Notes: a model not told the origin generated them from the letters alone. A stretch of 64,000 nucleotides of DNA from Yponomeuta sedellus (GCA_934045075.1 OW203723.1:18584035-18648034), one strand, 5' to 3'. Positions 11,586-21,477 are shown, counted from the first letter of the stretch. Made by a program: numbers and translations.

Positions 11586-12907
11586 ACGCTGGCAGCATTA
11601 CCGCGCTGCACAGCAAGTTACAAGTTCGCTATGTTTAACCAATTTAAGACATTATCATTATCACTATATACTATGCACTCAAGAACAAAAACGTACTGGA
11701 TACCAAGAAGCAAGCCATATAGTCCGTGACTGTCCTACTGGAACATTGGCAGGATTAACGACGTATGAGGAAATCTTAAGAACTGAGGTTTTGCCATGCC
11801 TCGGTGCGTGAAATCGCCAATCTGCGTTGGGCTCGCGTTGTGATTCAGCCCATTGCCCATAGTGCCCGGCAGTGGGATATGTAATATTCCGTGTGATGTA
11901 TTTTTATATGCAACCTTCTTTAATCTGCCCACAAAGTCTCAAAACACGCAAGAGAAAAGTTCTAACTTGGTACTCTTTCACTGTATTTCAAGGCAATTTC
12001 TTTATCAAACAAAATACACCGGAACCGACTTCGAAGACACACTTTTGTATTTCGATGATAAAATGAAAACTTAAATCATTCGATTGCTTATGAATGCGCA
12101 GTGATTTGAGCGAGCGCACATTTGCTATCAGTGAAATGGCATTGTAGGCTTAGTGGCATCGTAAAAACACCGGTAGCCCTTATCTCTAACGGAATAGTGG
12201 CTAAAATCAAACTAGAGGGCGTACTGTAATGTCGGAAAGTGTACGTATACGTAAGCCAATACGGTTTTTTATCGCGGTAACAATAATCCGAGATAATGGA
12301 TTAGCTCACACATGGCCAATATTTTCAAATACCTTTATCGGTTTAATCGGTACCGCTGGTGTGTTGCTGCACTGAGACTCGTTGTAATGAAAACTGATTT
12401 AAGTACATTACGTGTTTTATTTTAATATTGAAACTGTGAAAGCGTTGGATGGTTCTTTTTTATTTTCAGAAGTCTATTTATAGAACAATAATTAACATGT
12501 TACACGACACAAAAAGAAGAAGAAGAACATGTTACAATATAAAACACTGTCTTAAGTGTAACAATCTGTATTAGAACTATTTTTCAGATGAGGCACCCAG
12601 GTAAAAATTTTAAGATATGTTTGTGGTTAACATTACGCGTTGGATGGTTTTTTTACTTTTTTATCCCATGCCGACTTTGCCTATCACTTTAGTCTTACAA
12701 AGTAACTAGAAGGCAGAAATCGTAGAAAATCGTATCTGCTATATTATAGCAGCTATAATACGGACTATGTAAAAGTGCTTGAGTATTATCCTATGACAGT
12801 CAATGTTTATAAATCAACTTCTTGTGGAGGACATCATTTATAATGGAAAAATCAAAGTAAATACGTGGTGTGAAATCTCGATGTTTTGTTTACATTTAAA
12901 GTGAGTT
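11586..12907. other. Unassigned DNA
   Basis: No gene recognised. Overlapping ORFs near 11735-12074 show no family motif. Confidence 0.4.
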
Positions 12908-13171
12908 TGTGACGGTGCAAACCTCTTCACACCATTTTTATTTCTTTTTCCATCTATCATTTTCAAATATTTAAATTATGTACGTCACACATTCTTCGAT
13001 TTCACTCATTTTTTACCACTACTACTTTACCCTTTGACCAGATCTGACTTTTTACCTGCTTTTCCGTTTTTATCAGTTTTCTGTTTTAAAGTTACTTAAT
13101 CTACAAATAAAATCACACCTGAAGTCATTCCAGAGTTTATTTATTAATTATTAAAGTTATAAAACGTTCCA
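12908..13171 (+). repeat. 5' LTR
   Basis: 264 bp with TG...CA ends, matching 14258-14521 throughout by eye. 'aataaa' occurs near 13104 as a possible polyadenylation signal. Confidence 0.92.
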
Positions 13172-13204
13172 CTGGCGCCCAACGTGGGGCGCCAGTGGAA
13201 CGTT
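13163..13204. repeat. Perfect 18-bp palindrome over LTR end and primer-binding site
   Basis: The left arm 'aacgttccactggcgccc' (13163-13180) is the exact reverse complement of 13187-13204, with a 6-nt loop 'aacgtg'. The arm includes the last 9 bases of the 5' LTR and the first bases of the primer-binding site. Confidence 0.95.
13173..13190 (+). promoter_or_regulatory. Primer-binding site for tRNA-Lys(CUU)
   Basis: 'tggcgcccaacgtggggc' is complementary to the 3' end of insect tRNA-Lys(CUU), including CCA. It begins one base after the 5' LTR, as expected for minus-strand priming. Confidence 0.85.
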
Positions 13205-14257
13205 CAAAATTCAAAATAAAACCTCCACAGGTTAAACCTACAAGGAACTCTTTGGCAATAAAATAAAAACTCTCACCCTCACCCCATCCTTACCTCATTA
13301 CTAAAATAATTTCTTAACCTCTTTTTTTATAGTATCCGTACTCTTTTTAAATATTTAACTGACAACTGGTACAAAACCTACCAACGCCACCTTTTTATAG
13401 TTTTAATTTTCTGTAAATATATTCACCACATTACCTTTTCGGACACTTTTGCGTCATACTATTTGTCTATTAATTATTTATTAACTATACACTTACACCA
13501 CTATCCTCCAGGACATTTGCTAACCAATTTTTTTTATAACAATCCAAACATTCAATCAGGTGCGGCGACAACACGTTAAATAAGCCTAGGTCAATTAATT
13601 TACTTATCGTTACTTACCTAACGCATTACGGTGTTTACCCCACCATAGCTCTTGAGAGCACTTCTACGACGGATTCTACCCCGTCGGGTACTATGTACCC
13701 AATATTATAAATATTGTTAAAATGTAAATAACTTTCATAGAGCGGGTTGTGACTCAATAAATAAGCCTTACCACTACCGAATACCAGCGGGTGGTAACTG
13801 GCTAAATAAGCCTATTACTAATTTAGGCCAGTTTCTGGATAAATCTAATTTAATAAAAATAGATTTTGTCTATACTGAATGAACGTCTTCACCTTCACTT
13901 TAGATGAAGACAATGCTAGGTGATGCATGCTAGGGATGAATGATAGGTGATGAATAAAAGTGGAACTGCCTAATGTAAATATTCATTGTAGATATCACCC
14001 CACACCTTCTAAATTTTTTTTTCATCGCCCATCTTTTATATTTTATTTTATTTTAATATTTAAGACTAACAAAATTTATTTACTTACCATCCCACATCCC
14101 TGACCTTCATCGACTTTACTCTCGACCTTGACTTTAAATTTTAAATTATATAAGTTAACTTGACTATATTTTTTAGAAAAAAAAAAATTTTTTTTAGATA
14201 TTTTTTTTAAATAAATATATCTAAAAAATATTTTTTTTTACCGGTGCCCCCGGGTAA

Positions 14258-14521
14258 TGTGACGGTGCAAACCTCTTCACACCATTTTTATTTCTTTTTC
14301 CATCTATCATTTTCAAATATTTAAATTATGTACGTCACACATTCTTCGATTTCACTCATTTTTTACCACTACTACTTTACCCTTTGACCAGATCTGACTT
14401 TTTACCTGCTTTTCCGTTTTTATCAGTTTTCTGTTTTAAAGTTACTTAATCTACAAATAAAATCACACCTGAAGTCATTCCAGAGTTTATTTATTAATTA
14501 TTAAAGTTATAAAACGTTCCA
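14258..14521 (+). repeat. 3' LTR
   Basis: 264 bp, matching the 5' LTR. It is followed by AGTT, the repeated target site. Confidence 0.92.
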
Positions 14522-15157
14522 AGTTTAATCTAAAAACTTAATTTGAAGCACATAACATGACTTAAAAAGCGCAGTTTTGTATGCACGCTTAAGATTTACG
14601 TTTTTTATAATTCGACTGCAACCAAAGTGGGTCGGGATGAAGAAAAACAGGCCTATGCCCAAGAGACTTTATGGGCTGGTTAGATTAGTTTAGATGAAAT
14701 GTGACAGTCCGACTAAACTTAAGTGCGAAGAATTTTTCTATAATTATCCCGCCAATAAGACCCAACTTTTTACCAAATGCTGCGGAGCCCAAAAGGAGGG
14801 TAATGTGTTTGGCTCGTATGTATGTACGAAAGTATGTCGATTCTACATTCACGCATAACTTCTTAGCCAATGGTCAGATTTTGGTAAGATCTTCGTCGAT
14901 TCGTCGTGTATGCGCGAGTGCCATATACTGCATATAAAATCGATACAAACTCACTAAAAACATATAAATAAAAAAATACCAATAACCCGACCAATGAGCG
15001 TTAACTTCTAAGCGGCGGGACCCAAATTCAACAATGTGACTCCTTTCGAAGCGTCTAGGTTGATCCCTCTTGTTGAGTAGTTAATACTCAGTAGTCGGGT
15101 TGATGGTTATTTGTTATTTCAGCTTTTTATTTGATTTTTCTTGCCGAAGTTACGTAG
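14522..15157. other. Unassigned DNA with a possible LINE tail
   Basis: 'caggcctatgcccaagagac' at 14649 resembles the end of a LINE reverse transcriptase (AYAQ-like). At 14990-15110 'ataacccgacca' and 'gtcgggttgatgg' form a loose inverted repeat. Nothing else is recognised. Confidence 0.35.
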
Positions 15158-15244
15158 ATTTAAGAAATCATGATAGTTCTTATCAGCACAAATAATTCTT
15201 TTTAACTGGTTGTGCAATAAAGTGTTTTTTATTTATCTATTTAT
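15158..15244 (+). mobile_element. LINE 3' end (group L)
   Basis: 'ttaagaaatcatgatagtt' then 'ggttgtgcaataaagtgttt' and a (TTTATC)-type tail. The same end occurs at 49490-49555 (+) and 46256-46450 (-). Confidence 0.6.
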
Positions 15245-15350
15245 ATTACGTAGTATGAATTCAAATACCATGCCATTTATATAACACAAGTAGATATTTC
15301 GTTTATGTAACAATGTTTTGATCTTCAGATGTTTCACTCAATTAATATTT

Positions 15351-15473
15351 TAAGGTAATTTGGCTCTTCCAGTATTTTATTCAAACCCTTCGCAATCAAG
15401 CCTACCTAAGGATTTTAAGGAAATTTGGCCTTTCCAGTATTTTATTCAAACCCTTCGCAATCGAGCCTACCTA
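15351..15473. repeat. 65-bp tandem duplication
   Basis: Copies begin at 15351 and 15416 and share 'ccagtattttattcaaaccc' and 'ttcgcaat.agcctacct' with few mismatches. Confidence 0.85.
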
Positions 15474-15930
15474 GTTCTTGGCACGTTTAAACTGCATTTA
15501 ATTATATATTAAATTAATTTTAACTTCTTTACGTTATCCCCGAGACAATTAAGAGTTTTCTAGCTAGCGCTAATTTGTGGAGACGTCAGATTTTTCCACG
15601 CAAACGCAAAAGATAATCATTAGTGCAGCAAAAAAATTAATTAAATTCGCATCTCGCGACCACAGCGCATACCGACTTATCCTGTTTCACGGCCGCAAAC
15701 CTGTCCTAACCTCAAGACGAATTCGGTGCACTTAAATCACTATTAGACCTGATAAAATTATTTAAAAAAACTAAAGTTTTCATTAATTACCTAACCAGAT
15801 CCGCCTCGGACATAAAATTGCTGATATTTGAGTAGTGACCGTTATTTCTTCCGTACATTTAATAATTGCAAGTGTAATATAATTTTTAATTGTAAATTAC
15901 TCTAACCATCCATACTCCATCCATCCATTT

Positions 15931-15972
15931 AATTGCCATCCTAACTTACGGTGCTCAGACCTGGGTCTAGAT
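15931..15972 (+). mobile_element. Tiny LINE reverse-transcriptase fragment
   Basis: Translates as IAILTYGAQTWV, the motif (L-P/T-x-x-YG-A/S-E-T-W) found late in reverse transcriptases of non-LTR elements. Flanks do not continue the frame. Confidence 0.45.
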
Positions 15973-16158
15973 TCTGCTAATGCATTGTGGTACAATGACA
16001 ACTGCATGAACATGGCGATTTAATTTCGTTGGTGGTTCAATTCTACGCACGCACATACGTCGAACTGTCTAGGTGTCAATGGTATGAAATAACACCCCAC
16101 GTGACTAACAGAATCAATAATTTAAATCCATTCTTTGCAGGTAGATAAATACTAGTGT

Positions 16159-16232
<74 letters not shown>
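16159..16232. repeat. (TA)n microsatellite
   Basis: About 74 bp of almost uninterrupted TA with one extra A near 16168. The apparent 71-codon IYIYIY ORF over it is an artefact. Confidence 0.95.
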
Positions 16233-16235
<3 letters not shown>

Positions 16236-16432
16236 AAATCATCATTGTAAGTGTTTGAAGCGCGAAGCATGAAGTTCATACATTTTTTCATTGCGTTGTA
16301 TCTATAGGCTGGAATCTGTTATTAGCTCTTATTAACCTATTTCTTCTACTAGCATAATTTTGTAAGCTTATGATTCTTCAAACTGTATATATAAATATAT
16401 AATAGGCCCTGGTCTTTGATTGAACAAGCGTA

Positions 16433-16875
16433 AGGTTTGTCATGGGGGGGGGGTGGAGCGCAGCATTATAGGCGTGAGAAGGATTGACCGAATCCGAAAC
16501 ACTACGCTCCGCTCCAGAACCATAATCTCTGATGTTGAAGCTGTGACCGCAAAACTGAAGTGGAACTGGGCAGGTTACGTCTGTCGTAAGAGCCCGGATA
16601 GATGGACGAATTAGCATTGAACGGGTCAATGTCGATGTCAACCCTTGCATGTCCCCACTGCTGGGGCACGAGTCTCTTCCTGCATCGCAGGAAGGTTAGG
16701 CCTGAACGGAACGGGCACGCGACGGATATTGCAAGCGTATTAGCCAAGACGAGGATGGCGGGACGATCTCTCAAACTATTTGCCCGGATGGAAGATAGCT
16801 CAAGACGGAGAAGGGTGGGAAATTATGGGTGAGGCCAGTGTCCATCGATCGTCGTCATCCATGTAGGACACAATA
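16433..16875 (+). mobile_element. LINE reverse-transcriptase C-terminal remnant
   Basis: Bases 16450-16612 encode ERSIIGVRRIDRIRN... DVEAVTAKLKWNWAGYV...DRWT, the region after the catalytic core of non-LTR reverse transcriptases ('LKW.WAGH.R'). A 5S-SINE tail then interrupts (16632-16702). After it, sequence such as 'gcaagcg...gagg..ggcggg' ends in 'gctcaagacggagaaggg...gaggccagtgtcc', which fits the usual AQDR..W...GEAF terminus in decayed form. The source was probably an RTE- or Jockey-like LINE. It is not functional. Confidence 0.65.
16632..16702 (-). mobile_element. 5S-SINE tail fragment
   Basis: The last 70 bp of the SINE ('tcaacccttgcatgtcccc', 'gcatcgcaggaaggttaggc') sit inside the LINE remnant. 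Confidence 0.85.
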
Positions 16876-18358
16876 CAGAAGACAAAAAAAATCTTATTTC
16901 TTCAGATCAACCATTTTTTTAGAAGCTCTAACTAAATTCTATACGTCTCATGGTCTCAGCGACCACTTCACCAATAGAGGTTAGGAAGCAGTAGCCACTA
17001 GATTACTCGATGCTGTAAATTAAAAAGGATCTCGTAAACGCTTGCTTTTACATTTTTACAGTATAGTTAAACTAAAACCGTTTCATTAATATCGTTAATT
17101 TAAAATGTTTTAATAAGGAAAAGTTTGTATTGTGTTTTTTTATACTTCAGTTATTCGAATTGTAATCAAAAGCGTTAAGATTCTAAATTGTGTAAAAAAA
17201 AATAACTTGATATTTTTTTTACGTTTGCTCATAGAATGCTTTAATTAATTGATACATCCCAGAAACGGTTCACAAATGTTACGTGTTTCCAATGGCACGT
17301 AGTGTTAGCATTCAAATATAAAAAAAATGTATTCCATGACTGAACGGATTTGAAATAAGGTTTTGTTTTTCAGTAACATTAGTAATATTACAAATCCGCT
17401 ATTATATTTAGCCTCATAGGCCCTGGCGTCCTAGAAATATAAATAAATTTCTTAATTCACACCAACGATTTAGTAGGAAGTCCAAAAAACTTACTGTTCC
17501 AGGTCCAATATTTTCCTCATAATTTTTTGGACAACAACAAGAAAAAGTTCTTCAAAATTTACGTAGTTTTAGAAGACTTGATGTAACTGTTACCTCCAGG
17601 GCTTAGGAGGTTAGACTAATCTGTACTTTAAGTGCCAAAAACTAACCGCGGAGCTGGAGCAATGATAATGAGTGATTGTTAGCGCTCCAATTAGTTTTTG
17701 ACCAGCAATGTTTTTATTACTGTATCCGAATAATTTGATCCCTGGTTCACGCTCATTATTATTTATTTAGTGCCTTAGTCCCTATTTAGAAAAAACCTTC
17801 TTCTGCTTCTAGAAATTAGTTTCAAATCGTTATTAAAGAAACCCTTTCCAGGTTTTGCTTTATATGTTGTATGTACATAGAAATATTAAGCGGTAAGTGG
17901 GTTTGCACGTAGTATTAGGGTTTAGTTTATCTAAGTTCAACTAAAGTACTATGTTCTTTACGGATACCATGATTATCAAGAAATTTTATCGCACTACTTT
18001 TTAACTTAAATATTAAATTCTCTTAAATTTACAAATTTTAAGTTGGCATTACCTATATCTGATTCGATTTTCTGTAATATTCCCAAATTGGAACAAATGT
18101 ATTTATTTATGAATTTTTAATCAATTGTTTAAGTTTCTTTTCATGCTAAGCCCTACCTGCCTGACACGTTATTTCTCATTTGGTGTGAAGGTGCTATTTG
18201 ATAATCAGCGCTGTTTTGACTAGAAACAGCAAACGCTGGAACAGTATCATTGTCACACGAACACTTTGTTTTATAATTATTGTTATATAAGCATATTATT
18301 TTGTTTGTGGCAAAATAAATCATTCATTCATCAATCAATAAAATCATTACCAAAGGCT
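16876..18358. other. Unassigned AT-rich DNA
   Basis: No gene or known repeat recognised in about 1.5 kb. Confidence 0.4.
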
Positions 18359-18484
18359 TTATCTAATATATAAAATTTCGCGTCACTGTGTCTTTTATCA
18401 AACTCCTCCGAAACTTCTCCACCGATAGGTATTTAAGATTTTGTTTTGTACATATTTGTTAGATCAGAGAATAGGTCGTTAGCT
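18359..18484 (+). mobile_element. Fragment of a widespread Helitron-like repeat
   Basis: 'aactcctccgaaacttctcc' with 'accgataggt' and 'tcagagaataggtcgttagct' follows the layout of an insect dispersed repeat ('...ctcctccgaaacgg...ccgattt...gagaatcggc'). Classification is from memory of the pattern. Confidence 0.35.
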
Positions 18485-18872
18485 AATTAATATGGCAAAA
18501 CAACACTTGCGGGGTCAGATAGTGTATGATACATTCTTATGTATTTAAATAATAATTTGAACTAAATAAAATCTTTGTAACTGAAAGTCAGAATTTTTTA
18601 ATAAGTACACTTAAAAAATTACTCTCACATCTAACTAATAATAAGTGTAACATGTTAAATTACACACATTTAAATGATTAGTACTTACATTAAAACATTT
18701 TCAGCAGCGACCGGCTTGCCACTTGTCCAGTTAGAGCACAAAACAACGCCAAACATAAACCAGCCAATGCTCACCTACCAAACCATTCCGACCTGAGGGT
18801 ATGTTTACGCGCAGCCCAATTGAAACGTAAACAAACCACGTTCTGAACCCACCAAAAAGGACCTCCACTAAC

Positions 18873-18974
18873 CTGCGACAGGTCGCTCGGCATCTCCGAC
18901 TTGACGGCGTTCGCGTTCGCGTTGGCTGCTGCCCATGCTTCCGCAAAGGTCTCCATCGCACTCTGGAAGTCCAT
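18873..18974 (-). CDS. Putative first coding exon, unknown protein
   Basis: On the minus strand an ATG at 18974 in the context ACAACATGG opens a 34-codon run (MDFQSAMETFAEAW, an alanine/asparagine-rich stretch, then VKSEMPSDLSQ). It stops exactly at CAG|GTTAGT (18873/18872), a strong splice donor in phase 0. Past the donor the frame degenerates into low-complexity intron-like text. Upstream (higher coordinates) is a GC- and CpG-rich block suited to a 5' UTR and promoter. The acidic, Ala/Asn-rich start with a KSEMP segment would fit a nuclear or regulatory protein, but I do not recognise the family and no downstream exon was found in the window. The frame also stays open upstream of the ATG (to about 19121), so the start could be earlier. 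Confidence 0.45.
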
Positions 18975-19320
18975 GTTGTCTAGATGAACATGCCGAGGCG
19001 TCACTGCGCAGTACGCACGTGCGGTCTCGCGCGCGGCCGGCGTGCCACTGACGGTCGCCCCGCCCAGTCCCGGCTCCCACCACGGAGGCCGAGGAAACCC
19101 GACGCCGCCCGAGCCTTCCACTTTCAGCGCTTTTCTTTTTAAGCCGGTATTTTTAACGAGTTTCTCGGTCGTTTTTTGCGCTCCGTTCAGGGGACGGCCC
19201 CCGATGGCGGTTGGGCGGCCGCCTAGATTATTTACACTTGTTATTCGCCGGTGCCTGTGTGGCGTTAATTTTTTGACGGGATCGCGGGCTTAGGGCGCCC
19301 TTGTTACGCTGTAAGGTGCG
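18975..19320 (-). promoter_or_regulatory. GC/CpG-rich putative promoter and 5' UTR
   Basis: The block, especially 19010-19300, has dense CpG and G/C runs in an otherwise AT-rich window and borders the candidate exon on its 5' side. No TATA box is obvious, as expected for a CpG-type promoter. Confidence 0.35.
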
Positions 19321-19395
19321 GTGATAAGCCAAGTAGATAGTTAGATAGAGAACATTTACTTGCGCGAACAAAAAAAATTACAATTTCATAAATTT

Positions 19396-19535
19396 TACCC
19401 CCAGTTTTTCGTACACTAACAATCTGTTAATCTATTGTTAAGAGCTAATTAATGTTTTTTTCGTATGCAATTTGGCCAACTGACAGCTGTTGACAATAGA
19501 TTAACGGCTTGTTAGTGTACCCGAAACCGGTGGTA
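19396..19535. mobile_element. TIR element (group T2), best copy
   Basis: Inverted arms of about 45 bp: 'gtacactaacaatctgttaa' (left) and 'gattaacggcttgttagtgt' (right), each continuing outward to 'ccagtttttcg' or 'ccgaaaccgg'. Non-coding. Relatives: 2143-2238, 39130-39297, 46788-46850. Confidence 0.75.
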
Positions 19536-19544
19536 AGAAAGTTA

Positions 19545-19650
19545 TACAATTGGCAGTCTCATCGCTCAGAGCGATCTCTTCCAGATATCCTTTGGATGGA
19601 GTGGATGGCAGGAAGAATATAGTCGATATGTAGATGTACATAAAGAAAGA
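19545..19650 (-). mobile_element. LINE 3' region (group L)
   Basis: 'cgatctcttccagatatcc', 'tggatggagtggatggcag' and 'gaagaatatagtcgatatg' match 46350-46440 and, in part, 27890-27925. Confidence 0.5.
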
Positions 19651-19837
19651 ATTTGATTTTTTTTAATTTAAAACCTTTATAACCCTGTACCTGTACGAGT
19701 ATTCATAAGGCGTTAAGCTCGCCTACGGCTAAATTTGGTTTATTATGCATTTTTTTTAATATTAATGAAATAAAACTAATGAACTGTCCATCGTTCCGTA
19801 GGTAGCCCCCCTACCCCAGACCCCCTATGACATTAAG

Positions 19838-19935
19838 AAGGGGGCAGGAAGACAATGGAGAAGATTAGCAGAGCACCGGCGAGGTTGGTGTAACGGTGAA
19901 GAGGCATATGCCCAACAGTGGGTTTCATTCATAGG
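19838..19935 (+). mobile_element. LINE C-terminal tail
   Basis: 'gaagaggcatatgcccaacag' (one base off across the A/G choice) encodes the EEAYAQQW motif that closes many insect LINE reverse transcriptases, preceded by 'ggcaggaagacaatgga' (GRxRxRW-like). Confidence 0.5.
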
Positions 19936-19971
19936 CTATTTACATAGACAGAAAAAAATATACGTGTACGT

Positions 19972-20126
19972 AATACAGAGAATATTGTAAAGAGGTTCGA
20001 AATTTCACTGATGCCGGTGAGTCGCCCATTAGCTCAGTTGGAAAGAGCGCTGGCACGGATAGCCAGAGGTCGCGGGTTCGAGTCCCGGCATGGGTGGAAT
20101 TTTTAGCCTCTAAATAGGTTTTTAAG
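19972..20126 (+). mobile_element. SINE-A, near full length
   Basis: tRNA-like head at about 20027-20096: A-box 'ttagctcagttgg', B-box 'gggttcgagtcccgg'. The body 'tttttagcctctaaatagg' follows. The anticodon loop lacks a normal U33, so it is not a working tRNA. About 55 bp upstream of the head are shared with the copy at 20673. Confidence 0.85.
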
Positions 20127-20195
20127 AAAAAAATATTGTAATAATATTTGCAATAATTAAAAGGCAACTGAGCATTTAATAAAAGTAAGTTTGCT

Positions 20196-20345
20196 TTTTA
20201 TGTAGGCTACAAACATCCTACTGAAGGGCACAGGGCACAGGCCTCTCATAGAGAGCGTACGGGCTTAATTACCACGCGTGCCCATCGGGGATTGACAATT
20301 TCAAGCGCTGAGGTATTTGAACACCTCTTCTATCAGTGGATAAAA
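20196..20345 (-). mobile_element. SINE-B, 3' half
   Basis: Contains 'gggcacaggcctctcatag', 'ttaccacgcgtgcccatcg' and 'tttcaagcgctgaggtattt', the conserved 3' body of SINE-B read in reverse. Confidence 0.75.
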
Positions 20346-20379
20346 CAATGTATTTCCATTTTTTTTTTTTTTTTACGTA

Positions 20380-20577
20380 GCCTCGTTTGTGTCCCACTGC
20401 TGGGCAAAGGCCTCCCCCAACTCAGACCAGATGTATCTGTCTTGTGCCACCTCAGACCACTCCGGCATGTGTCGGTCGAGATCGTCTCGCCAACGTTTTC
20501 TTGGCCTACCTCTCCTGCGATGACCACCTTGTGGCACCCACTCGGTGGCAAGTCTTGCCCACCAGTCTTGTATTTCC
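20380..20577 (-). mobile_element. LINE reverse-transcriptase C-terminus
   Basis: Minus-strand ORF: ...WVPQGGHRRRGRPRKRW, then RDDLDRHMPEWSEVAQDR and W..LGEAFAQQWD. This is the usual C-terminus of a Lepidoptera-type non-LTR element: a basic RGRPxxRW motif followed by W...AQDR..W and (G)EA(F/Y)xQQW. It is 5'-truncated, with about 65 residues preserved and no catalytic domain. Confidence 0.85.
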
Positions 20578-20632
20578 ATTATATTCTTTTTAATGCACTA
20601 ACCCCGTGCTCAGGACAATTTTTAAAGTGATT
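20578..20632 (-). mobile_element. SINE-A 3' tail
   Basis: The reverse of 'aattgtcc.gagcacgggg.tagtgcattaaaa' (gapped) abuts the LINE fragment directly. Confidence 0.7.
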
Positions 20633-20672
20633 TGCAACTGATGGAAATTACTTCAGCCAGATGCCGCTGCCT

Positions 20673-20838
20673 GTACGTAATACAGAGAGTATTGTAAAGA
20701 GGTTCGAAATTTCACTGATGCCGGTGAGTCGCCCATTAGCTCAGTTGGAAGACTGCTGGCACGGATAGCCAGAGGTCGCGGGTTCGAGTCCCGGCATGGG
20801 TGGAATTTTTAGCCTCTTTAGTAATAGGGTTTTTAAAA
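20673..20838 (+). mobile_element. SINE-A copy
   Basis: Nearly identical to 19972-20126, including the 55-bp block before the tRNA-like head. A few bases of the head are deleted ('gttggaagactgctgg'). Confidence 0.85.
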
Positions 20839-20934
20839 ATGTATTTCGAGGCGAGAGACCCAGGTTCGATTCCCATGAACCATGAAGTTTTGCGACTTCA
20901 CATGTGAAGTTATAACAGCAATAGTATTTCTTAA

Positions 20935-21115
20935 TGATTCGCGATGCTCATACATAGTTCTATATTAAAAGGGTCTAATCGCGTAATATTTATTAGGTAA
21001 ATTACGTTTTACCTAATAAATTTTAATATTACCTACGTGATAAACCGTATTTCCCGACGTTTCGGTAGCGTTACAGTTGCCGTGGTCTCGAGTAGACTGA
21101 AGTGGCGAGTACAGT
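20935..21115. mobile_element. T1-group TIR element, rearranged
   Basis: Begins with 'gattcgcgatgctcatac', the reverse of the block flanking 1172, then 'gggtctaatcgcg', then 'tttcccgacgtttcgg' and 'gttacagttgccgtggtctc'. A second 'acgttttacctaataaatt' segment lies internally. One arm is incomplete. Confidence 0.65.
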
Positions 21116-21338
21116 CAACTATTGTAGGTAGTAAAAAAAAAAGTAAAAATTGTTTATTGCCAAATGAATTATGTTACATGCATGTGGATTAATAATTATT
21201 AACCTTACTTTGAATTTACAACAGAATTTAAATTAATATACATAACATGTAGTGGTGACCGTGTCCCCACACTAGGCTGGGGACACGTCACTTTTAATTT
21301 TTGATTTGTCGAAGCTGGCCGACACAGCTGTAGCAACA

Positions 21339-21406
21339 CTAACTTACGATGCTTTCGTTCAACGTTAGTGAGTGCACTAACGTTGAAGGAATCCATCGTA
21401 AGTTAG
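21339..21406. repeat. 32-bp imperfect palindrome
   Basis: Arms 21339-21370 and 21375-21406 match with 3 mismatches around a 4-nt loop. The outer part is 'ctaacttacgatg', the inner part 'ttcaacgttagtg'. It could be a small foldback element. Confidence 0.85.
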
Positions 21407-21477
21407 CTTAATTAGTTAAAATAAAGACCAAGTAGGTAACAATTTGCGTAATAATATCCTACGTTGTATTGTAAATG

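Larger units (their letters stand above)
12908..14521 (+). mobile_element. Non-autonomous LTR retrotransposon, 1614 bp
   Basis: Two 264-bp direct LTRs (12908-13171 and 14258-14521) start TGTGACGG and end CGTTCCA, and I find no difference between them by eye. A primer-binding site follows the 5' LTR. The insertion is flanked by a 4-bp direct repeat AGTT (12904-12907 and 14522-14525). The 1.09-kb interior has no gag, protease, reverse transcriptase or integrase ORF, so the element must borrow proteins from another retrotransposon (TRIM-like, probably Ty3/gypsy type from the 4-bp duplication and tRNA-Lys primer). There is no clear polypurine tract: the bases before the 3' LTR are 'ccggtgcccccgggtaa'. 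Identical LTRs imply recent insertion. Confidence 0.92.

Noticed and set aside
16076..16291. 71-codon ORF rich in IY repeats
   Set aside because: It is the translation of the (TA)n microsatellite.
18771..19121. Full 116-codon minus-strand ORF around the candidate exon
   Set aside because: The part beyond the splice donor (below 18873) is low-complexity intron-like sequence, and the part before the ATG looks like GC-rich 5' UTR. Only the 34-codon segment is supported.
19975..20118. tRNA-like sequence with good A and B boxes
   Set aside because: The anticodon loop is abnormal and the sequence continues into the SINE-A body seen at many sites, so it is a SINE head and not a tRNA gene. The same applies to 8418, 29181, 30343, 35171, 45289-45348 and 47190-47261.
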